Shown piece after piece: positions 58,005 through 64,000 of a stretch of DNA of 64,000 nt; within the stretch, counting starts at the first letter, position 1, and each line of letters opens with the position of its first letter. Source of the stretch: Parapedobacter sp037190485 (GTDB lineage: Bacteria > Bacteroidota > Bacteroidia > Sphingobacteriales > Sphingobacteriaceae); NCBI GenBank assembly GCA_037190485.1, contig JBBCJB010000025.1, positions 62,001 to 126,000 on the forward strand, read 5' to 3'. The notes below the pieces were generated by a model. It was given only the letters and a program-made list of their open reading frames with translations. It did no database searches and was not told the DNA's origin. The position numbers and the translations under genes were made by a program.

Positions 58005-60893
58005 ATGCAGCGGGTCGATAGCACACAGCCTTATGAATTGGTCTACGCACTTTGCGAACATCCCTACTTGGGGTACCTGATCGAGCCGCACATTGTGCAG
58101 CTCAATCCCAACGGCGGCTATTCCTTGACGCATCGGCGACTTTTCAGCCACACCGCCGGCGAGTATGCCCGGGTATTGGATGAAGTGGATCACCGGCTCA
58201 TCCAACTGCTGGAAGAAATCGAGCAGACCAACATCATCAAGCGGTACCATAAAAAAGCCGTTCGGCCGGTTGACTTCTTTTCGAAGACCTTTGATGCGAA
58301 GTTCTTCGATCATATCCGCCCGAAGATCGAACGAAGATTGTTGCAGGCGCTTGAATTGCTCAAGCACAAGTCCTTGTTCCTCATGAGCAAAGATGGGTAT
58401 GCCGCCGATCAACGGATTGAAATCGCGCCCAGTCCCGCATCGGTATTATTCCATTTCAGGCGTAGCGATGAAGAAACACGCTATTTCCCGACGATCAAAT
58501 ACGACGATCAACGGATCGAATTCATGTACCGCGATGCCCAGGTCGTCATCAACCAACAGGCTTGGCTGCTACTGGATAACGTGCTTTACCATTTCGATCA
58601 GCCGCTGGAAGGGAAAAAGCTTTCGCCTTTCCTGCAAAAGCGCTACATCTCGGTGGCGCGTAGCACCGAACGGAAATACTTCGAAACATTCGTGCGTGGG
58701 TTGATCGAGAAGCATCACGTGTATGCCGAAGGATTTGCAATCGAAACGCACCAGCACAATGCCATTCCGGTCATCAAACTGCTGTATGTGGAGAACGGCA
58801 CGTCACAGCTGCAATTGAATTTTCGCTATGGGCCGTATCTCTTCGCGTCGGGCAGCGAAAACAAGGTGACCGTACGGATGGAATACGACGAGGGTGATGA
58901 CCGATATACCTTCCACCGCATCAAGCGTTCGCTGCAATGGGAAGAACGCCGGTTGCAGGAACTATTGGGCATGGGGTTGCACCGCACCAGCGCGTTGTTT
59001 AGCAACCTGGAGCCGCAGTCGGCAACGGGAGGGCATTCCGCTGCACTTGACTGGCTACGGGAGAAAAACGAGGAACTCCGGGCATTGGGTTACGAAATCC
59101 TGCAAGAAGACCCCCGCAAGCGGTTTTTTTTCGGACGCACCGAACTCGATGTCACGGTCAAGGAAGGGAATGACTGGTTTGACGTCGAAGCCATGGCCCG
59201 GTTCGGTGATTTCGAGATCCCGTTCATCCAGTTGCGCAACCACATCCTGAACAACGTCAAGGAATTCGTGTTGCCCAACGGCGAGATCGCGGTCGTGCCC
59301 GAAGAATGGTTTGCCCGTTACAACCACCTGTTCCATTTCTCCGAAGACAGGAAAAGCATCCGGTTGAGCCGGTATCACGTCGGCTTGCTGAACGACATTT
59401 CCGAACATACGGCATTGACCATGGACCGGAAGCTGGCCGCGTTGGAAAACTTCGATGCCATCGTCGATATCGATGTCCCCAAGCGGTTCAAGGGAGCGCT
59501 GCGGCCCTATCAAAAGGCAGGTTACAATTGGTTCCATTTTTTGCAAGGCTATGGGTTTGGCGGTTGCCTGGCCGATGACATGGGGTTGGGAAAGACCATC
59601 CAAACGCTGGTATTCCTTCAGCGGCGGCAAGAACTTAACGCTGAGGGTGCAGCTGGCCCCACCACTTCGCTCATCATTATGCCCACGTCATTGATCTACA
59701 ATTGGCAGAGCGAAGCGGCGAAGTTCGTACCCGACCTGCGCATATTGGCCCATGTGGGCATGGGCAGGACCAAGGAGACCACGGTGTTCGAACAACACGA
59801 CCTCGTGATCACCACGTACGGTATCGCCCGGAGCGACGAGGAATTGTTGAGCACGTTTTACTTCGACTACATCATCCTCGATGAAAGCCAAGCCATCAAA
59901 AATCCGTCCTCCAAATCATTCAAGGCGATCAAGGGCCTGAAAAGCAAGCATCGCTTGGTGCTGAGCGGTACACCGGTCGAGAATTCGGTGGGCGACCTCT
60001 GGTCGCAGATGGCGTTCCTCAATCCAGGCCTGTTGGGCAGTTATCACTATTTCCAACAGGAGTTCGTTCAGCCGATCGAGAAGAAAAAAGACGAGGAAAA
60101 AGCAAAGCGGCTACAGGCCATCATCAAGCCCTTCGTGCTGCGGCGCACCAAGACGCAGGTCGCTACCGAGTTGCCTCCAAAATCGGAACAGGTGTTGTAT
60201 TGCTCCATGGGCCAGGAACAGGCCGAGCTTTACGAGCGGATAAAATCGGAGTACCGCAATGCCATCCTGGAGAACCAAACCGACGAGCGGGCCAAGACGC
60301 CGCAAATCGCCCTGTTGCAAGGGCTCACCAAGCTGCGCCAATTGGCAAACCACCCCCGGATGGTCGATGTTGCGTTCAAGGGCGAATCGGGCAAATTCGA
60401 GAGCGTGATCCATACGCTTGAAAATGTGCTGCAACGCGGAAACAAGGTGCTGGTTTTTTCGCAATTCGTAAAACAGTTGGTGCTTTTCAAGCAGCATTTC
60501 GATAAGCACGGCATCGGTTACGCCTACTTGGACGGAGCGACCAAAAACCGGGATGAGGCCGTGCGCCAATTCCGCCAGGATGCCGATACCCGCCTCTTCC
60601 TGATTTCCATCAAGGCAGGCGGTGTCGGGCTCAACCTCGTGGAAGCCGACTACGTGTTTATCCTCGACCCGTGGTGGAACCCCGCTGTCGAACAGCAAGC
60701 GATCGATCGAACCCACCGCATCGGGCAGACCCGGAACGTTTTCATCTACAAATTCATCACCAAGGATACCGTCGAAGAAAAGATCCTGGCGTTGCAGGGG
60801 CGGAAGAAAGCCATCGCCGACACGCTCATCACGACCGAAGAGAGCTTCATCAAGTCACTTACGCGTGAGGATATCAAGGAGCTGCTTGGCTAA
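58005..60893 (+). CDS. SNF2-family DEAD/DEAH-box helicase
   Basis: A 962-residue SNF2-type ATPase. The N-terminal ~490 residues are the bacterial SNF2-associated region. The ATPase core has Walker A DDMGLGKTIQT (Asp524 onward), Walker B IILDESQAIKNP (about 625), the LSGTPVENSVGDLWSQ motif and the C-terminal helicase motif VLVFSQFVKQL, then GGVGLNLVEADYVFILDPWW and IDRTHRIGQ. Such proteins move on DNA and may displace RNA polymerase. Its 3' end overlaps gltX by 20 nt on the other strand. Confidence 0.94.
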   Translation: MQRVDSTQPYELVYALCEHPYLGYLIEPHIVQLNPNGGYSLTHRRLFSHTAGEYARVLDEVDHRLIQLLEEIEQTNIIKRYHKKAVRPVDFFSKTFDAKFFDHIRPKIERRLLQALELLKHKSLFLMSKDGYAADQRIEIAPSPASVLFHFRRSDEETRYFPTIKYDDQRIEFMYRDAQVVINQQAWLLLDNVLYHFDQPLEGKKLSPFLQKRYISVARSTERKYFETFVRGLIEKHHVYAEGFAIETHQHNAIPVIKLLYVENGTSQLQLNFRYGPYLFASGSENKVTVRMEYDEGDDRYTFHRIKRSLQWEERRLQELLGMGLHRTSALFSNLEPQSATGGHSAALDWLREKNEELRALGYEILQEDPRKRFFFGRTELDVTVKEGNDWFDVEAMARFGDFEIPFIQLRNHILNNVKEFVLPNGEIAVVPEEWFARYNHLFHFSEDRKSIRLSRYHVGLLNDISEHTALTMDRKLAALENFDAIVDIDVPKRFKGALRPYQKAGYNWFHFLQGYGFGGCLADDMGLGKTIQTLVFLQRRQELNAEGAAGPTTSLIIMPTSLIYNWQSEAAKFVPDLRILAHVGMGRTKETTVFEQHDLVITTYGIARSDEELLSTFYFDYIILDESQAIKNPSSKSFKAIKGLKSKHRLVLSGTPVENSVGDLWSQMAFLNPGLLGSYHYFQQEFVQPIEKKKDEEKAKRLQAIIKPFVLRRTKTQVATELPPKSEQVLYCSMGQEQAELYERIKSEYRNAILENQTDERAKTPQIALLQGLTKLRQLANHPRMVDVAFKGESGKFESVIHTLENVLQRGNKVLVFSQFVKQLVLFKQHFDKHGIGYAYLDGATKNRDEAVRQFRQDADTRLFLISIKAGGVGLNLVEADYVFILDPWWNPAVEQQAIDRTHRIGQTRNVFIYKFITKDTVEEKILALQGRKKAIADTLITTEESFIKSLTREDIKELLG

Positions 60894-62406
60894 AGGCGCC
60901 CAGTCCACTTCGCATCCGCGCCACGGTTTCTTCACGCCCCAATAACGCGGCGATGTCAAACACGTGCGGGCCGAATTTGCCGCCCACGAGCATGATGCGC
61001 AATGGCAGCATCAATTCGCCGACCTTCATCCCCGAAGCCTGGATGGCCAATTTGTAGAAACTCTCCAGCTCGGCAGGATGCCATGGTGCGAAGTTTTCGA
61101 GCTTTTCGATCATGTCCGCGAAAAATGCGCGTTTTTCGACATCCCATTTCGGTTGTACCGCTGCCAGGTCATAGCGTTTGGGACGTACGAAGAAATAAGC
61201 CGCCTGTTCCCAAAAATCGGTCAGGAGCGTGAGCCGGTCGCGTACCAAGGGCAATACGTCTGCAACCCCGATCGCACCGGTATCCGTTATGCCGTGGGTT
61301 GCCAACAACCCGTTCAGCTGGGGGATCAAGACACGATCGTCGCTCCGTTTGAGCCATTCGTGATTGAACCATTTGGCCTTCTCGAAATCGAATTTCGCAC
61401 CGGCCTTGCTGATGCGGTCGATCGTAAACTTCTCAACGAGCTCGTTGAGCGAAAATAGTTCCTGGTCGGTGCCATCGTTCCATCCCAGCAGCGCCAACAT
61501 ATTCACGAATGCTTCGGGAAGGAAGCCCAGCTCGCGGAACCCTTTGGTCAGGTCGCCGGTTTTCGGGTCGCTCCAATTCATGGCATAAACCGGGAAGCCC
61601 AGCCGGTCGCCATCGCGCTTGCTGAGCTTGCCGTTGCCATCCGGCTTCAGGATGAGCGGCAGGTGGGCCCATTGTGGCATCTCGGTACGCCAGCCCAGGT
61701 ATTCCCACAAGAGGATGTGTACGGGCGCTGAAGGCAGCCACTCTTCCCCCCGGAACGCATGGGTAATGGCCATCTCGTGGTCATCCACCACCACGGCGAG
61801 GTGATAGGTGGGCATGCCGTCTGCCTTGAGCAGTACTTTGTCGTCTACCAATGAAGCGTCAAAGCTGACCACGCCACGGATCATGTCTTCGAAACCGATG
61901 GTTTCGCCCACCGGCATCTTGATACGGATGACGTAGGGATGGCCTTCGGCCAGCAGACGCTCGGTTTCGGCAGCAGGTAGGCTCAATGAGTTGCGCAGCT
62001 GGAGCCGGTTTTCGTGGCTGTACCTGAAATTGGGGTACAGCTTGCGCTGGGTGTCCAATTCCTCGGCCGTATCGAATGCGTAGTAGGCATTCCCCGAGGC
62101 GATCAGCCGCGCTGCGTATTCCCGATAGGCCGGTTTGCGCTCGCTTTGCCGATAGGGACCATATTCGCCGCCATGGATCGGGCTTTCGTCCGGTTCGATA
62201 CCGCACCAACGCAAGCAATCCAGGATGTATTCCTCGGCACCCGCTACGAACCGCGTCTGGTCGGTGTCTTCGACCCGCAGTACGAAAGAACCACCGTTTT
62301 GTTTAGCAAACAAATAGTTAAACAATGCGGTGCGTACGCCGCCCAAATGCAATCCGCCCGTTGGGCTTGGTGCGAAGCGCACCCTCACGTTCTGGTCTTT
62401 GTCCAT
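60874..62406 (-). CDS. gltX: glutamate--tRNA ligase
   Basis: A 510-residue class I aminoacyl-tRNA synthetase charging tRNA-Glu. The HIGH-type signature is APSPTGGLHLGGVRT (residues 12-26) and the KMSKS-type loop is GNGKLSKRDGDR. The length and the C-terminal anticodon-binding helical domain are normal. A TAAGTTTG box lies at 62418-62411, only 4 nt before the ATG, so the transcript would be leaderless or nearly so if this box is used. Confidence 0.97.
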   Translation of the reverse strand: MDKDQNVRVRFAPSPTGGLHLGGVRTALFNYLFAKQNGGSFVLRVEDTDQTRFVAGAEEYILDCLRWCGIEPDESPIHGGEYGPYRQSERKPAYREYAARLIASGNAYYAFDTAEELDTQRKLYPNFRYSHENRLQLRNSLSLPAAETERLLAEGHPYVIRIKMPVGETIGFEDMIRGVVSFDASLVDDKVLLKADGMPTYHLAVVVDDHEMAITHAFRGEEWLPSAPVHILLWEYLGWRTEMPQWAHLPLILKPDGNGKLSKRDGDRLGFPVYAMNWSDPKTGDLTKGFRELGFLPEAFVNMLALLGWNDGTDQELFSLNELVEKFTIDRISKAGAKFDFEKAKWFNHEWLKRSDDRVLIPQLNGLLATHGITDTGAIGVADVLPLVRDRLTLLTDFWEQAAYFFVRPKRYDLAAVQPKWDVEKRAFFADMIEKLENFAPWHPAELESFYKLAIQASGMKVGELMLPLRIMLVGGKFGPHVFDIAALLGREETVARMRSGLGAFSQAAP

Positions 62407-62506
62407 GTGGCAAACTTAGCTAAATTTTCACCGCCCCCTGTAGCGGAAACACAAAAAATACGTGTGTCGAAACCACATGTACGCAGAATTATGTATTTTG
62501 GCGGCG

Positions 62507-63727
62507 ATGAACCCGTATCAGTATAACCAGCAGCGCTGGAAGTTCGCCTTGTTGATTTTTGCGGCGCTCATCGGGGGGGCGTCGTTGCTGTACACCAATT
62601 ACCTGGTCAGGAACCTGTCCAAATCCGAGCGGACCAAGGCCGAGGTATGGGCCATGAGCACGCGGAGCATCATCACCATGCCCGATGTGGATGACGAGAT
62701 GATCACCTTCATCTTTGCCGTCCGTGATAGCCTGTCGTTGCCGGCCATTATCGCCGACGCGCGCGACAGCATCATCTATTGGCGCGATCTGGATTCGGCA
62801 AAAACCAATATCCCCGAAGACACCATCGATACCCAACTCGAGTACGATCCGGCCTATTTCAAACGCCAATTGGCCATCATGAAAAAGAGCCATCCGCCCG
62901 TGGTGCTAAACCTGCTCAACGGCAGCCAATGGTTTGTCTACTACAAGGATTCGTTGCTCTTGAACCAATTGCGTTTCTTTCCGTATGTGCAGCTCACGTT
63001 GATCGCCATCTTTTTGGCGATTGCGTATACCGTATTCAATTCGATCCGCAAATCCGAGCAGAACCTGGTGTGGGTAGGCATGGCCAAGGAGGCCGCCCAC
63101 CAATTGGGTACCCCCATTTCTTCGCTGATGGCTTGGCTGGAGTTGGTGCGGGCCAAGTTTGACGCCGAAAGCGACTCGCTGCTGGATGAGATGGAAAACG
63201 ATGTGAAGCGGCTGGAAGTGGTAGCCGATCGTTTTTCGAAAATCGGGTCCACGCCGGTCTTGCAACCCCATGCGCTTTACAAGGTGGTGGTCGATTTCGT
63301 GAATTATTTCAAGGTCAGGACAAGCGATAAGGTCATTTTCAATGTGTCCGGTGATACGCAGGTGAAAGCCATGCTCAACGTGCCGCTTTTTGATTGGGTG
63401 CTCGAAAACCTGTTGAAGAATGCGGCGAATGCCATCGAGTCGGCTGGACGCATAGACATTGTTATTTCAGAAAATATTGCGAAAGAGCAAATTTTTCTAG
63501 ACATTAGCGACACCGGAAAGGGGATACCCCGAAATAAGTTCGAAGCCGTTTTCCAGCCAGGATTCACGACCCGGAAGCGGGGATGGGGGCTTGGGTTGAG
63601 CCTTACCAAACGGATGATTGAATACCACAAGGGGCAGATTTTCGTCAAAGAATCAGAACTCGATAGAGGAACCACATTTAGGATTGTATTACCAAGTAGC
63701 CAGACGTATGAACCCGCTCAAATCTGA
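62507..63727 (+). CDS. membrane sensor histidine kinase
   Basis: A 406-residue kinase. Two membrane helices (about 12-31, FALLIFAALIGGASLLYTNY; and 165-188, QLTLIAIFLAIAYTVFN) flank a ~130-residue extracytoplasmic sensor. H box with His198: AKEAAHQLGTPISSLMAWLE. The ATPase has LENLLKNAANAIES, DTGKGIP and GWGLGLSLTKRMIEY. ATG 62507 is preferred because the 15-residue upstream extension is hydrophobic and unlike the family. No response regulator is adjacent. Divergent from gltX. Confidence 0.92.
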   Translation: MNPYQYNQQRWKFALLIFAALIGGASLLYTNYLVRNLSKSERTKAEVWAMSTRSIITMPDVDDEMITFIFAVRDSLSLPAIIADARDSIIYWRDLDSAKTNIPEDTIDTQLEYDPAYFKRQLAIMKKSHPPVVLNLLNGSQWFVYYKDSLLLNQLRFFPYVQLTLIAIFLAIAYTVFNSIRKSEQNLVWVGMAKEAAHQLGTPISSLMAWLELVRAKFDAESDSLLDEMENDVKRLEVVADRFSKIGSTPVLQPHALYKVVVDFVNYFKVRTSDKVIFNVSGDTQVKAMLNVPLFDWVLENLLKNAANAIESAGRIDIVISENIAKEQIFLDISDTGKGIPRNKFEAVFQPGFTTRKRGWGLGLSLTKRMIEYHKGQIFVKESELDRGTTFRIVLPSSQTYEPAQI

Positions 63728-64000
63728 TGAATACCCAGCGATCTATTCGCCTTACATCGATACCGTAAAAGGCGATGTCATGGAAGCCCTGCAAGAACAG
63801 GTCGATTCGTTTCCCGACTTTTTGGCCAACATCCCGGCCGGGAAATCCGAATACGCGTATGCCGAGGGTAAGTGGACCATCAAACAGGTGCTGGGCCATG
63901 TCCTGGATACCGAAAGGATCATGGCTTACCGGGCGCTGCGGTTCGCGCGGAACGACACAAAGGAGCTAGCCGGCTTTGAGCAGGAAGATTTCGTCGCCAA
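63708..64000 (+). CDS. DinB-family protein, cut by the window end
   Basis: The first 97 codons of a DinB/YfiT-like four-helix metalloprotein. Start MNPLKSDEYPAIYSPYIDTV; the first metal His is in QVLGHVLDTERIMAYRALRF, with FARNDTKELAGFEQEDFVA following, which is the DinB pattern. The start codon overlaps the kinase stop by 20 nt. Likely a thiol S-transferase-type or unknown metalloenzyme by family. Confidence 0.85.
   Translation, partial: MNPLKSDEYPAIYSPYIDTVKGDVMEALQEQVDSFPDFLANIPAGKSEYAYAEGKWTIKQVLGHVLDTERIMAYRALRFARNDTKELAGFEQEDFVA

Overview
The window comes from a Bacteroidota chromosome, most likely a Sphingobacteriaceae member of the Parapedobacter/Olivibacter kind. This rests on gene content (four SusC/SusD pairs, three ECF sigma/FecR cassettes, TlpA, LytTR and OsmC proteins), on promoters of the Bacteroidota type (TAnnTTTG), and on a GC content that looks to be in the mid-50s percent. 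The genus is an inference. I saw no rRNA, tRNA, CRISPR array or intact transposase.

Region by region: 0.1-6.2 kb holds a small exported peptide gene and, on the minus strand, a tlpA-susC-susD operon without a sigma/FecR pair. 6.2-8.9 kb is an accessory patch with a GC-rich hairpin region, a possible tiny ORF, a helix-turn-helix gene with a decayed partial duplicate, and an AT-rich lipoprotein/Crp-family pair. 8.9-20.2 kb carries small envelope and stress genes: two OsmC proteins, an NTF2-like lipoprotein, a LytTR regulator with a LytS-type kinase, two paralogous 155-aa exported proteins with duplicated leaders, and a divergent pair of paralogous unknown membrane-anchored proteins. 20.2-52.6 kb is a tandem array of three polysaccharide-utilisation modules, each ordered ECF sigma, fecR, susC, susD. 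Module 1 is followed by a histidine kinase and a Gfo/Idh/MocA oxidoreductase. Module 2 carries a SusE-like lipoprotein and two GH76 proteins. Module 3 carries a GH130 protein and a Tat-exported small subunit with a GMC oxidoreductase. The enzymes point to mannan or mannoside breakdown for modules 2 and 3. 52.6-64 kb is mostly housekeeping: a cupin, feoA-feoB with a small Cys-rich Feo protein, a PIF1-like helicase, a SNF2 helicase, gltX, a histidine kinase and the start of a DinB-family gene.

The most interesting signal is in the three fecR-susC gaps. Each contains a hairpin with ten stem positions and a 7-nt loop, whose single mismatch is A-C on the plus strand and therefore a G-U pair on the minus strand. 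Each is followed by a T tract on the minus strand only. In each gap a minus-strand TAnnTTTG box overlaps or abuts the susC start codon. Together these predict three cis-antisense RNAs of about 90-105 nt covering the susC leaders, analogous to the DonS-type antisense RNAs described in Bacteroides utilisation loci. Other notable items are a MITE-like element just upstream of the first sigma promoter, hairpins that end 1-3 nt before two fecR starts, and a shared TACCTTNG box before all three sigma genes.
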